From: Chryseobacterium takakiae
GTDB lineage: Bacteria; Bacteroidota; Bacteroidia; Flavobacteriales; Weeksellaceae
Assembly: GCF_900129385.1 (NCBI RefSeq)
Contig: NZ_FQVO01000001.1
Span: 310,001 to 374,000, forward strand
DNA: 64,000 nt
Direction: 5' to 3'
This document shows positions 49,067-57,804 of this stretch, piece by piece (within the stretch, counting starts at the first letter, position 1; each line of letters opens with the position of its first letter). Position numbers and translations under genes: made by a program. Below the pieces are notes generated by a model. The model saw only the letters and a program-made list of their open reading frames with translations, did no database searches and was not told where the DNA came from.

Positions 49067-49465
49067 TTACTCAACTACAATTGTTTTGGTGATCCAGCTA
49101 TTGCCGCCGTTCCAGAATTTAAAAGTGTATGTTCCTGTTTTTCGCGGACTGAAATTGATTTGGTTCGCAGATGTATACGTTACCTGGTTGCAAGGTCCGT
49201 TGGTAATATATTTATAAGCGGTAACCGTTCTGGCGAGGTTGTCGTTATGAACATAATCGTATCCGTAAAATCCTTCACAGTGAGAAGAATAGGTAGAATA
49301 TGTTTTGATGCTTTGAATGCTGAAAACATCCATCGTGTCGTTAACTATTTTTACGCTGTCTATTTTAATTTTATCGATGGACTCAATGGTCTGATAATCG
49401 TCATCATCATCACATGAAGTAATGGACAATCCTAAAATCAGCACAGAAAACAGAAGCTTTTTCAT
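49067..49465 (-). CDS. Small lipoprotein, unknown function
   Basis: The 132 residues begin with a lipoprotein signal (LGLSITSC, Cys18), followed by an Asp run (DDDDD). The mature part is a beta-rich, Thr/Tyr/Ser-rich domain that ends KFWNGGNSWITKTIVVE, resembling an Ig-like sandwich. Two further Cys residues are present. No family is recognised. It sits four bases before the DUF922 gene and both are exported. Confidence 0.65.
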   Translation of the reverse strand: MKKLLFSVLILGLSITSCDDDDDYQTIESIDKIKIDSVKIVNDTMDVFSIQSIKTYSTYSSHCEGFYGYDYVHNDNLARTVTAYKYITNGPCNQVTYTSANQINFSPRKTGTYTFKFWNGGNSWITKTIVVE

Positions 49466-49529
49466 AACAACAAAATTTTGATTATCAGTAATTTTTAAAG
49501 CAAATAGTATTCCTAAAATATGTTAAAAT

Positions 49530-50165
49530 TTAAGAATTAAAATTGCCTTTTGACACGTAAACTACTTTTTTCGTATCAAAAAATTCTTCATCAAAATAGT
49601 TTTTAAGACTGAAAATTTCACATTTAATTCCGGCAAGCTCTTCAGCAAGTTCTCCGCCTTTTAAATATAAAACTCCATTATGTTTGGGATTAAACTGTTC
49701 TTTTTCAAATTTGCCTTTCAGCCATTTCAGAAATTCCGGCATTTGGGTTACCGCACGGCTTACCACAAAGTGAAATTTCGCCTTCAGCTTTTCTGCCCTT
49801 CCGTGAATGGCATTCACATTCTGCAGTCCTACACCTTCCGTAACTGCTTGCACAACAGTTATCTTCTTCCCAATAGAATCTATTAAAGTAAATTCTGTTT
49901 CCGGAAACAAAATCGCCAATGGAATTCCTGGAAAACCGCCGCCTGTTCCAATATCCAGAACCCTGGTTCCGGGAGCGAACTCCATTACTTTCGCAATACC
50001 TAGAGAGTGCAGAATGTGCTTCTCATAAAGGGATTCCATATCTTTTCGGGAGATTACATTAATTTTTTCGTTCCATTCATGGTAAAGATCTTCCAGTTTA
50101 CCGAACTGTTCAATCTGTTTTTCTGTAAGATCCGGAAAGTATTTTAGTAGTAACGTTATAGACAT
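49530..50165 (-). CDS. rsmG: 16S rRNA (guanine(527)-N7)-methyltransferase
   Basis: RsmG (GidB) methylates G527 of 16S rRNA; loss gives low-level streptomycin resistance in other bacteria. The 211 residues show NVISRKD, HILHSLGIA, the SAM site RVLDIGTGGGFPGIPLAILFP (about 68-88), LIDSIGKKI, VHAIHGRAEKL-like text and FVVSRAV. The length is usual. In many bacteria it is near the replication origin genes, but no parAB or mnmG is here. Confidence 0.93.
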   Translation of the reverse strand: MSITLLLKYFPDLTEKQIEQFGKLEDLYHEWNEKINVISRKDMESLYEKHILHSLGIAKVMEFAPGTRVLDIGTGGGFPGIPLAILFPETEFTLIDSIGKKITVVQAVTEGVGLQNVNAIHGRAEKLKAKFHFVVSRAVTQMPEFLKWLKGKFEKEQFNPKHNGVLYLKGGELAEELAGIKCEIFSLKNYFDEEFFDTKKVVYVSKGNFNS

Positions 50166-50255
50166 GTGAAATATTATAAAAAAGCAAAAATAAGTTTTTA
50201 TAAGCTTTATTCAAATAACATTTAGCTAAAGATTCTCAGATATTACTTTTTAGAT

Positions 50256-51077
50256 TTATTCTCTTTCTATATTATTATTGGTTCTTCGTAAGCGTTTTGT
50301 CATTTCTTCATCCATTTTATTCATCTTCTTCATTTCATCTGCTCCAATCTTGGCGATATAGCCGTCTTTAAGCTGGAGATCAATTCGGTTTTCCTGCTTG
50401 TTAACACTCATATTTTCAATATCTTCACTATTAAAAGTATAATCACGCATTATTTTTTTATATTCCGTGAAGGTCATCTTTTTTACAGATTTTGGAAGCA
50501 GTGAAAAAATTTTATTGATTTTCTTAATCTGAATTAAATTGAAGGCGTGATCGTTTTCAGAATCTTTAATGCTGACAACAATTCCGGGAAGGCCTGAAAA
50601 TTTATACGGACCATCGTTGATGGGATACTCTTTACTGAACCATGCCTCCCAGACTCTTCCTTTATAACGAGCGGTGGCTTTCTGGCAGCTGATCCCATTT
50701 ATCTTTATAAATTCCTTTTCGATTTTCCATTTCGGAACCTCATTCTCAGGAATTACAAGATGTATGGTTTTAAATTGATCATAAAAATTGATCTCCTTTT
50801 TTCCATAATCCTTTTGTACGATATAACTTAAATTCTGATCATATGATTTTGCCTGAAGTAAATCTCGAAAGTTTTTTGTAACAGCATAGGCAGAATCTTT
50901 TTCATATTTGGCGGCATTATAAAAATAAGATTTCATGCCATCTGTATCAAGATTCATATAATCGGTAATGACAGAATCTTTTTTACCTGCATCAGGCTTC
51001 ATCTGATAAGAATACGTAAACCGGTACTGCTGAGCCGAAACAAAAGAAACAACAAGCAGAAAGATTAATTTGTACAT
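50256..51077 (-). CDS. GLPGLI-family exported protein
   Basis: The 273-residue protein has a signal peptide (MYKLIFLLVVSFVSAQ) and the family-defining motif region YKFSGLPGIVVSIKD (about 158-172). GLPGLI proteins are found only in Bacteroidota and often appear near outer-membrane systems; their function is unknown. The C-terminus is highly charged. It appears as a single gene, divergent from the aminotransferase gene. Confidence 0.85.
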   Translation of the reverse strand: MYKLIFLLVVSFVSAQQYRFTYSYQMKPDAGKKDSVITDYMNLDTDGMKSYFYNAAKYEKDSAYAVTKNFRDLLQAKSYDQNLSYIVQKDYGKKEINFYDQFKTIHLVIPENEVPKWKIEKEFIKINGISCQKATARYKGRVWEAWFSKEYPINDGPYKFSGLPGIVVSIKDSENDHAFNLIQIKKINKIFSLLPKSVKKMTFTEYKKIMRDYTFNSEDIENMSVNKQENRIDLQLKDGYIAKIGADEMKKMNKMDEEMTKRLRRTNNNIERE

Positions 51078-51186
51078 TATTAATATTTTAGCAATCAGAA
51101 TTCAATTGAATAACTACAAACGTAGTGATAAACTTTCAGCCGGACAAAAAAGTTTACTTCTATTTTCCATAAAATACTTTTTATTA

Positions 51187-51194
51187 TATATTTG
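51187..51194 (+). promoter_or_regulatory. Candidate -7 box of the aminotransferase gene
   Basis: TATATTTG matches TAnnTTTG and lies 19 bases before the start codon. Confidence 0.4.
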
Positions 51195-51213
51195 TTAAAT
51201 TAGAAATTATTAA

Positions 51214-52407
51214 ATGGAGAAACTTTCAGACAGAGTACAACGACTTGGTTACTCACAGACTTTTGTTATGTCCAATAAGGCACGTGAAATGAAAGCGAGC
51301 GGAATAGACGTTATCAGCCTTACCTTAGGCGAACCGGATTTTGATGTTCCGGATAATATCAAACAGGCAGCTTTTGATGCCATTAATGAGAACTACAGCC
51401 ACTACTCTCCTGTTCCCGGATTTTTAGAACTTCGGGAGGCAATTGTACATAAACTGAAAAGAGATAATGAATTAGAATACAAACCGTCACAAATCTGTGT
51501 ATCAAACGGTGCAAAACAGTCCATTATAAATGTTTTGGCCGCTTTATTAAATGACGGCGACGAAGTGATCCTTCCGAATCCTTACTGGGTAAGCTATGAC
51601 GAAATGGTAAAAATGATGGGCGGAACTTCAGTAATGCTTCCGACTTCTTATGTAACCGATTTTAAAATTACCGCCGAGCAGCTGGAAGAAGCCATAACAG
51701 ATAAAACCAAAGCGGTGCTTTTCAGTTCACCATGTAATCCTTCGGGTGGATATTACACCTACGACGAATTGAGATCCATTGCTAAAGTTATCGCAAAATA
51801 TCCTCATGTTACGGTAATCTCCGATGAAATTTACGAATATATCAACTACGAAACAAAAACCACTTCCATTGCTCAGTTTCCGGAAGTATACGAACAGACT
51901 GCCGTTATCAACGGAATGTCAAAAGCCTTTGCAATGACCGGCTGGAGAATCGGATATTCCGCATGTCCGGAATGGCTGGCAAAAGCCTGCGAAAAAATCC
52001 AGGGACAAATGACCAGCGGAGCTAACACCGTGGCGCAGAGAGCTTCTATTACCGCATTAAAAACAGATCCTTCGGAGTACCAGTACATGATTGATGCTTT
52101 CAGAAAAAGAAGAGATCTGGTGTATGATTTAATTAAACAAATTCCGGGATTCAAGGTGGTGCTTCCCAAAGCCGCTTTTTATTTTTTTCCGGATGTATCA
52201 TTTTATATAGGAAAAACATTAAACGGAACAGAAATTAAGGATTCTGATGATTTCGCCATGTTCCTTCTTGAAAATGCCCACGTTGGCTGTGTAGGCGGCG
52301 TTTCGTTCGGAAGCCCGGAATGCATCAGATTTTCCTATGCTGCATCGGAAGAAGATCTTATTGAAGCCATGAAGAGAATTAAGAATACATTAGAGCAATT
52401 CAGTTAA
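51214..52407 (+). CDS. PLP-dependent aminotransferase, aspartate aminotransferase type
   Basis: The 397-residue protein is a fold-type I class I/II aminotransferase. It shows LTLGEPDFDVP, SNGAKQSIINV, the SSPCNPSGG block, ISDEIYEYI and the Schiff-base Lys237 in GMSKAFAMTGWRIGY, and a C-terminal RFSYA with the carboxylate-binding Arg. Most likely it transfers the amino group between aspartate and 2-oxoglutarate, although broader specificity (aromatic or prephenate) is possible. It is 36 bases before the M16 protease gene and may be co-transcribed. Confidence 0.88.
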   Translation: MEKLSDRVQRLGYSQTFVMSNKAREMKASGIDVISLTLGEPDFDVPDNIKQAAFDAINENYSHYSPVPGFLELREAIVHKLKRDNELEYKPSQICVSNGAKQSIINVLAALLNDGDEVILPNPYWVSYDEMVKMMGGTSVMLPTSYVTDFKITAEQLEEAITDKTKAVLFSSPCNPSGGYYTYDELRSIAKVIAKYPHVTVISDEIYEYINYETKTTSIAQFPEVYEQTAVINGMSKAFAMTGWRIGYSACPEWLAKACEKIQGQMTSGANTVAQRASITALKTDPSEYQYMIDAFRKRRDLVYDLIKQIPGFKVVLPKAAFYFFPDVSFYIGKTLNGTEIKDSDDFAMFLLENAHVGCVGGVSFGSPECIRFSYAASEEDLIEAMKRIKNTLEQFS

Positions 52408-52443
52408 TCAAAATTATAATTAAAAACTAAAACTATTCCCACA

Positions 52444-55383
52444 ATGAATTTTTTAAAAAGGATTACCATCGTTACAAGCATTGCCGCAGCCAGCTACTGC
52501 GGATATGCTTACGGACAGGATTTCCAGTGGAAGGAAGCAAAATCAAACGGCTACACGTATAAATATGTAACCAACGACCCCACTGCTGCAAGATATTATA
52601 CCCTGAAAAATGGACTTACTGTGATTTTAAGTCCGACAAAAAAGGATCCGAGAATACAGACTTATATAGCTACAAAAGCAGGAAGTAAAACCGATCCGGC
52701 AGATCATACAGGTCTTGCCCATTACCTTGAACATATGCTCTTTAAAGGTACCGATCAGTTCGGGTCTAAAGACTGGGCAAAAGAAAAACCTCTTTTAGAT
52801 CAGATTGATGCGCTGTACGAAAAGTATAACTCTACCAAAGACGAAGCCAAAAGAAAGGAAATCTATAAAGAGATTGATAAAGTTTCTGGAGAGGCTGCAA
52901 AATACGCCATTGCCAACGAATACGACAAAATGATGTCGGGAATGGGTGCAGACGGAACCAATGCATTTACTTCTTACGAACAGACCGTATATACAGAAGA
53001 TATTCCTGCCAACGTAACGGATAAATTTCTTGCCGTACAGGCTGAAAGATTCAGACAGCCGATTCTGAGGCTTTTCCATACAGAGCTGGAAGCAGTATAT
53101 GAAGAGAAAAACCGTGGTCTCGACAACGATGGAAGAAAAGTACTGGAAGCTATGTTTGCTGCCATGTTCCCAAATAACAATTACGGAAAGCAGACAACCA
53201 TCGGAACGATTGAGCATTTGAAAAACCCTTCATTAAAGGCAATTCGGGAATATTATAACAATTATTACGTGCCGAACAATATGGGAATCATCATGTCCGG
53301 AGATTTTAATCCTGATGAAATGATTGCCAAAATCGATAAAGCATTCTCTTATATGAAGCCTAAAACGATTCCTGAGTATAAAGTTGGCCAGGAAAGTCCG
53401 ATTACGGCACCTATTACAAGAGAAGTCTACGGTCCGAATCCTGAAAATATCATGATCGGGTTCCGTTTTCCGGGAGCAACAACGAAAGACGCAAGAATGC
53501 TGAATTTCATCGGAAGCATGCTTACCAACGGACAGGCAGGATTAATTGATCTTGATTTGGTTAAAAAACAAAAATTATTGAGCGCTTATGCTTTCCCGTA
53601 TGTCCTGAAAGATTATTCAGTGCTTTTACTACAGGGTAATCCTACGGAAGGACAATCTCTGGATGATGTAAAAAGCCTGTTGATTCAGGAAATTGATAAA
53701 TTAAGAAAGGGTGAGTTTTCAGATGACCTGATGCAGTCTATTGTTAACAATGAGAAGAAGAATATTATTCAGAAGTATGAAAAATATAGTTCGAGAGCAG
53801 AGTCTCTCATGGATGAATTCACTTCCGAAGTAGATCATAAAACACAGCTGGAATACGTTGAAGAAATCTCTAAACTGACGAAAAAAGATATTATGGATTT
53901 CGCTTCCAGATATCTTAAGGACAATAATTACGTAGCGGTTTACAAAAGAAAAGGAGAAGATAAAAATATCCTGAAGGTAGACAAACCTGCCATTACAGCA
54001 GTATCCGTAAACAGAGAAGACCAGTCGCCGTTCCTGAAAAAAATTGACGAGATGCCGGAATCGCCGATCGCTCCGATGTGGCTTGATTTTAATAAAGATA
54101 TTGATAAAGGCAAACTGAAATCCGTTGATATTCTCTCTGTAAAGAATACGGACAATCAGCTTTTCAGACTATATTATCATTTTGATTCCGGAAGATGGAA
54201 TAATAAAATGCTTCCTTTAGCGGCAGAATACCTGCAATATTTAGGAACAAAAAATAAATCTTCGGAACAGATCAGTAAGGAGTTTTACAAACTGGCCTCA
54301 AGCTTTAACGTAAGTGCAGGAAATGAAGAAACATACGTTTCTTTGGAAGGTTTAAATGAAAACTTCGAAAAAACGGCTGCACTATTTGAAGATCTTATCA
54401 AAAACTGTCAACCTGATCAAAAAGCCCTGGATTCTTACAAAGCAAGACTTAAAAAATCAAGAGCCAACGCCAAACAGAATAAAGGTTCAATCATGAGCGG
54501 GCTGAGAAGTTACGCTCAATATGGACCACAAAATCCTTTCAATAATGTTTTAACGGATGCTGAGCTTGATGCATTAAAAGCAGAAGATCTCGTGAATATG
54601 CTTCATGATTTATTTAATTATAAACATAAAATTCTTCACTATGGGCCAAAATCCGCAAATGAAGTATCATCTTCTTTAGCATCAGTCCATAATGTTCCGG
54701 CTTCGCTTAAAGATATGCCGAAATCCAAGACGTTCACTCAGGTTTCAACGGATAAAAACCAGGTTTTATTCGCCCACTACGACATGGTTCAGGCAGAAAT
54801 CTTCTGGGTGCGAAACAGTGATCCTTACAATGTAAGCATTACGCCAACGGTAAGCTTATTCAACAACTATTTCGGTGGCGGAATGGGTTCCGTAGTATTC
54901 CAGACGATCAGGGAATCAAAAGCACTGGCTTATTCTACCTATTCTTATTTTTCACTTCCGGGAAAAAAAGAGGATAAAGATATGATCATGGCGTATGTAG
55001 GAACTCAGGCAGATAAATTCAATGAATCTACAACAGCCATGAATGAACTGCTTACTACCCTTCCGAAATCTGATCAGCTTTTCGAAACAGCAAAAAGTGG
55101 ATTGAAAAAATCTATTGCTGCAGAAAGAATTACTCAGGACGGTATTATCTTTACTTATCTGAGAGCACAGAAATTAGGAAATAATTCAGATATCAGAAAG
55201 AATGTTTACGAACAGGCTCCTAAATTAACTTTTGCAGACATCAATACTTTTCATAACAAAGAAATGAAAGGCAAAAATTACACATATTGTGTAGTGGCTT
55301 CTCAGGACAAAGTGAAAGAAGCGGATATGCAGAAGCTTGGTGAAGTAAAAAAACTGAATCTTACTGAGATATTTGGTTATTAA
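52444..55383 (+). CDS. M16 family metalloprotease (pitrilysin-like), exported
   Basis: The 979 residues have an N-terminal signal (about 1-25, AYGQ) and two M16 halves. The zinc motif is HYLEH (93-97) in GLAHYLEHMLFKGT with the downstream Glu in EAVYEEKNRG. The second half (from ~500) has lost the motif, as usual in the single-chain pitrilysin form; GGGMGSVVFQTIRESKALAYS marks the C-terminal domain. It probably degrades peptides in the periplasm. A strong terminator follows. Confidence 0.9.
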   Translation: MNFLKRITIVTSIAAASYCGYAYGQDFQWKEAKSNGYTYKYVTNDPTAARYYTLKNGLTVILSPTKKDPRIQTYIATKAGSKTDPADHTGLAHYLEHMLFKGTDQFGSKDWAKEKPLLDQIDALYEKYNSTKDEAKRKEIYKEIDKVSGEAAKYAIANEYDKMMSGMGADGTNAFTSYEQTVYTEDIPANVTDKFLAVQAERFRQPILRLFHTELEAVYEEKNRGLDNDGRKVLEAMFAAMFPNNNYGKQTTIGTIEHLKNPSLKAIREYYNNYYVPNNMGIIMSGDFNPDEMIAKIDKAFSYMKPKTIPEYKVGQESPITAPITREVYGPNPENIMIGFRFPGATTKDARMLNFIGSMLTNGQAGLIDLDLVKKQKLLSAYAFPYVLKDYSVLLLQGNPTEGQSLDDVKSLLIQEIDKLRKGEFSDDLMQSIVNNEKKNIIQKYEKYSSRAESLMDEFTSEVDHKTQLEYVEEISKLTKKDIMDFASRYLKDNNYVAVYKRKGEDKNILKVDKPAITAVSVNREDQSPFLKKIDEMPESPIAPMWLDFNKDIDKGKLKSVDILSVKNTDNQLFRLYYHFDSGRWNNKMLPLAAEYLQYLGTKNKSSEQISKEFYKLASSFNVSAGNEETYVSLEGLNENFEKTAALFEDLIKNCQPDQKALDSYKARLKKSRANAKQNKGSIMSGLRSYAQYGPQNPFNNVLTDAELDALKAEDLVNMLHDLFNYKHKILHYGPKSANEVSSSLASVHNVPASLKDMPKSKTFTQVSTDKNQVLFAHYDMVQAEIFWVRNSDPYNVSITPTVSLFNNYFGGGMGSVVFQTIRESKALAYSTYSYFSLPGKKEDKDMIMAYVGTQADKFNESTTAMNELLTTLPKSDQLFETAKSGLKKSIAAERITQDGIIFTYLRAQKLGNNSDIRKNVYEQAPKLTFADINTFHNKEMKGKNYTYCVVASQDKVKEADMQKLGEVKKLNLTEIFGY

Positions 55384-55405
55384 TCATTTCCATCTTAAAT
55401 AAATT

Positions 55406-55431
55406 AAAAGCCCTGATTCAGGGCTTTTTTT
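55406..55431 (+). terminator. Terminator of the M16 protease gene
   Basis: AAAAGCCCTG and CAGGGCTTTT form a 10-bp stem around ATT with a T-run, 23 bases after the stop. Confidence 0.85.
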
Positions 55432-55479
55432 GATTCTATCAAGCTAATGTGTTGATAGATTTTATTAATCGATACTTAT

Positions 55480-55510
55480 TTGTTCGATAGACAAAGTATC
55501 TCTATATTTG
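55480..55510 (+). promoter_or_regulatory. Candidate peroxiredoxin promoter with palindromic GATA..TATC spacer
   Basis: TTG (55480-55482) and TATATTTG (55503-55510) are 20 bases apart, 31 bases before the start codon. Between them is GATAGACAAAGTATC, with GATA and TATC arms separated by 7 bases. It could be an OxyR-like operator; the match is partial. Confidence 0.5.
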
Positions 55511-55540
55511 CACCAGAAAAATTTAAATAAACAAGAAATT

Positions 55541-56173
55541 ATGTCTTTAGTAGGAAAAAAATTCCCGAATGTAACCATTGACGCAATGTCTGAAATGGGT
55601 GACGATTTAAGAATCAACATCTTTGAAGAAGCAACTGCAAACCAGCAAAAAGTTCTTTTATTCTGGTATCCGAAAGATTTTACTTTTGTATGCCCTACCG
55701 AACTTCACGCTTTCCAGGAAGCTTTAGGAGAATTTGAAAAAAGAAACACTAAAGTAATCGGTGCTTCTTGCGATACAAACGAAGTGCACTTTGCATGGCT
55801 GAATGTTTCAAAAGATAACGGAGGTATCGAAGGTGTTACGTACCCGATTCTTGCCGACACGCACAGACAGCTGGCTAACCTTTTAGGAATTGTTGATCAG
55901 GATTTTGAATACAATGATGAAGGTGAAGAAGTTTTCACAGGTTCAAACGTTACATACAGAGCAACATATCTTATCGACGAAACAGGAAAAATCTTCCATG
56001 AGTCTGTAAACGATATGCCTTTGGGAAGAAATGTAAAAGAATATTTAAGATTAATCGATGCTTATACGCACGTTCAGAAGCATGGTGAAGTTTGCCCTGC
56101 CAACTGGGAAGAAGGAAAAGATGCTATGAAAGCGGACAGAACTTCTACTGCTGAGTATTTAGCTAAAAATTAA
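55541..56173 (+). CDS. Peroxiredoxin (AhpC/Prx1 typical 2-Cys)
   Basis: The start at 55541 gives MSLVGKKFPN, the family N-terminus; the upstream in-frame ATG is inside the promoter region. In the 210 residues the peroxidatic Cys51 is in FWYPKDFTFVCPTE and the resolving Cys185 in GEVCPANWEEG. It reduces peroxides and peroxynitrite and is recycled by a thioredoxin or AhpF-type reductase. A thioredoxin-like gene follows 127 bases downstream after an octamer repeat element. Confidence 0.93.
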   Translation: MSLVGKKFPNVTIDAMSEMGDDLRINIFEEATANQQKVLLFWYPKDFTFVCPTELHAFQEALGEFEKRNTKVIGASCDTNEVHFAWLNVSKDNGGIEGVTYPILADTHRQLANLLGIVDQDFEYNDEGEEVFTGSNVTYRATYLIDETGKIFHESVNDMPLGRNVKEYLRLIDAYTHVQKHGEVCPANWEEGKDAMKADRTSTAEYLAKN

Positions 56174-56188
56174 CATCTAATTTTAATA

Positions 56189-56276
56189 TAACAATGTATC
56201 AATCTGATAATGTAACAATGATGCTGCAGAAGATGATATTGGTAAACTGTTACATTGTTTTTATTGGTACATTGTT
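56189..56276. repeat. Octamer arrays in inverted orientation (hairpin), copy B
   Basis: Left array of four octamers: TAACAATG, TATCAATC, TGATAATG, TAACAATG (56189-56220). Right array: TTACATTG, TTTTTATTG, GTACATTG (56250-56274). The arms 56190-56217 and 56248-56276 form an imperfect 28-bp stem. The core 56238-56257 is nearly identical to the 14.9-kb element. It fills the gap between the peroxiredoxin and thioredoxin-like genes. Confidence 0.75.
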
Positions 56277-56300
56277 TATTTTTTATAAAAAATAAAACAA

Positions 56301-56606
56301 ATGTATACAGAATTAACAGAAGATACGCTACAGAATATTGTAAGCGAAAATGAAAAAGTAGTGGTACAGTACGGCGCAACATGGTGCGGAAACTGTAGAA
56401 TTATGAAGCCGAAATTCAAAAAATTAGCTTCTGAAAATGACAGTATTCCCTTCTTATATGTTGATGCGGAAAAATTACCGGAAAGCAGAAAACTGGCTAA
56501 AGTAGACAATTTACCAACTTTTGCCATCTTCAGAAACGGTGAACTGGTAAATCAGGTTCAGACCAACAAAGCAGAGAGTTTAACCGAATTATTTAACGAA
56601 TTATAA
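56301..56606 (+). CDS. Thioredoxin-family protein
   Basis: This single thioredoxin fold of 101 residues has the active site WCGNC (Cys29, Cys32) in YGATWCGNCRIMKPKF and the cis-Pro in VDNLPTFAIF. The CGNC dipeptide differs from the CGPC of housekeeping thioredoxins. There is no signal peptide, so it is cytoplasmic. It probably serves the preceding peroxiredoxin. Its stop codon overlaps the ATG of the next gene by one base. Confidence 0.88.
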   Translation: MYTELTEDTLQNIVSENEKVVVQYGATWCGNCRIMKPKFKKLASENDSIPFLYVDAEKLPESRKLAKVDNLPTFAIFRNGELVNQVQTNKAESLTELFNEL

Positions 56607-56854
56607 TGAAGTTACCCATCATAAGACAGCTGTATCAAACGCAGACACCTGAAAACCTTGAAAAAACCCTGGAAGTACTGGAAAGCTTTACAGAATTCAG
56701 AGGTACTACAGAAGAGGACATGAACGTTGCCGGAGAATTGATTACCAATATCTGCGGAGCCCTGGAAGTTCACGCCAGTGTACAATCCGGAATGAGCGAG
56801 AAAGATGCCTTAAACTCTTTTGCTCAAAAGGTTTTAGGATCTATCGACAAATAA
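56606..56854 (+). CDS. Small conserved protein, DUF6952-like
   Basis: The 82 residues are acidic and helical with no cofactor motif; the two Cys-poor halves include TPENLEKTLEVLESF and MNVAGELITNICGALEVHASV. The family is found with thioredoxin-type genes in Flavobacteriia, and the one-base overlap with the upstream gene indicates translational coupling. A role in peroxide defence is suggested by context only. Confidence 0.7.
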   Translation: MKLPIIRQLYQTQTPENLEKTLEVLESFTEFRGTTEEDMNVAGELITNICGALEVHASVQSGMSEKDALNSFAQKVLGSIDK

Positions 56855-56920
56855 ATCTGATCTGAAATTGAAAGATTTTAAACTTAAATTTTACGAAGTT
56901 TATCCGTAAACTTCCAAATA

Positions 56921-56951
56921 AAAAATCCCGATGAAAACATCAGGATTTTTT
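56921..56951 (+). terminator. Terminator after the peroxiredoxin/thioredoxin group
   Basis: AAAAATCC(C)GATG and CATC(A)GGATTTTT form a 12-bp stem with one mismatch around AAAA and a T-tract. Confidence 0.8.
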
Positions 56952-56975
56952 GGGTTATAGAAAATATATAATCTA

Positions 56976-57047
56976 TTACTTTTTACTTCTTACCTCTCAC
57001 CTCTCTCACTTCTCACCTCTCACTTTTTACCTTTCACTTCTCACCAT
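56976..57047. repeat. Heptamer tandem array TYACYTY, 10 units
   Basis: Ten consecutive 7-base units of the form TYACYTY run from 56976 to 57047 (TTACTTT, TTACTTC, TTACCTC, TCACCTC, then TCACTTC, TCACCTC, TCACTTT, TTACCTT, TCACTTC, TCACCAT), with one 2-base insertion (57004-57005) after the fourth. The array ends one base before the Bax-inhibitor gene stop codon. The strict pyrimidine/ACY phase makes it a true heptameric repeat, not mere low complexity. Confidence 0.8.
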
Positions 57048-57048
57048 C

Positions 57049-57735
57049 TTAACTTCTCCTGCTCATCAGAATACTCAGGATATACCAGAATAAAAGCATA
57101 ATTGAAGCAAAAAGCTGTAAAGAAGCTCCCACATATTGATTTGTGCTATAAGCATCCTTTAATTTACTGGTCTGATAAAGAATGGTTGCCGAAGCCAGAA
57201 TTACCATTCCTACAGAAAACCAAAGTCCAAGATTAAACCCGAACAGCATTCCTCCAACAATTAATCCCAAAGAAATAAATCCTCCGATCACAATAATGTT
57301 TCTAAGGAAAGAAAAGTCTCTTTTTGAAGTGAATGCAACGAATGAAATCCCTGAAAACATGGCAATCGTAAGCATTGCTGCCTGGAAAATCACCTGCGGT
57401 CCTGCGTATAGCGTAGCAATTTTAATCAATGGAAGGAAAATAACTGCTTCCAGCAAAATATAAAATCCTAATCCTAAATATTGTGTCGATTTGCTCAGTG
57501 AAAGCGACCATTTGGTAGCCAGAACAGAAGCAAGCCAGAACACACCTATAATCAAAAGCCAGATATACCGCTGGCCAAACATGGCAAAGATTACCTGATC
57601 CGGAACAATCTGCAATAAAACAGTTTCCACACCAATAAATGCAAGAATTGCCAATGCAACGTGTAAATAGGTTTTCTTGTAAAAGTCGGCTTTCTCAATA
57701 TCTGAAGAATGCGCGACCAAAACGTCTGTCATCAT
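57049..57735 (-). CDS. Bax inhibitor-1 family membrane protein
   Basis: The 228 residues have about seven hydrophobic helices and the BI-1 type layout, with VFWLASVLATKWSLSLSK after helix 2 and a C-terminal YILSILMSRRS. In bacteria these proteins are proposed calcium leak channels or membrane stress factors; the substrate is not established. The first ATG or the second (57732) could be used. It is flanked on both sides by heptamer repeats. Confidence 0.83.
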   Translation of the reverse strand: MMTDVLVAHSSDIEKADFYKKTYLHVALAILAFIGVETVLLQIVPDQVIFAMFGQRYIWLLIIGVFWLASVLATKWSLSLSKSTQYLGLGFYILLEAVIFLPLIKIATLYAGPQVIFQAAMLTIAMFSGISFVAFTSKRDFSFLRNIIVIGGFISLGLIVGGMLFGFNLGLWFSVGMVILASATILYQTSKLKDAYSTNQYVGASLQLFASIMLLFWYILSILMSRRS

Positions 57736-57771
57736 ATTTTTTATGTATTAATTTTTTAATATTATTTTATT

Positions 57772-57799
57772 ATTACTCATTATTTATTGCTCATTACTC
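57772..57799. repeat. Heptamer tandem array, 4 units
   Basis: Four 7-base units ATTACTC, ATTATTT, ATTGCTC, ATTACTC lie between the Bax-inhibitor gene and the upstream hypothetical gene. They share the 7-base period with the 10-unit array 725 bases away. Confidence 0.6.
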
Positions 57800-57804
57800 C
57801 TGAA

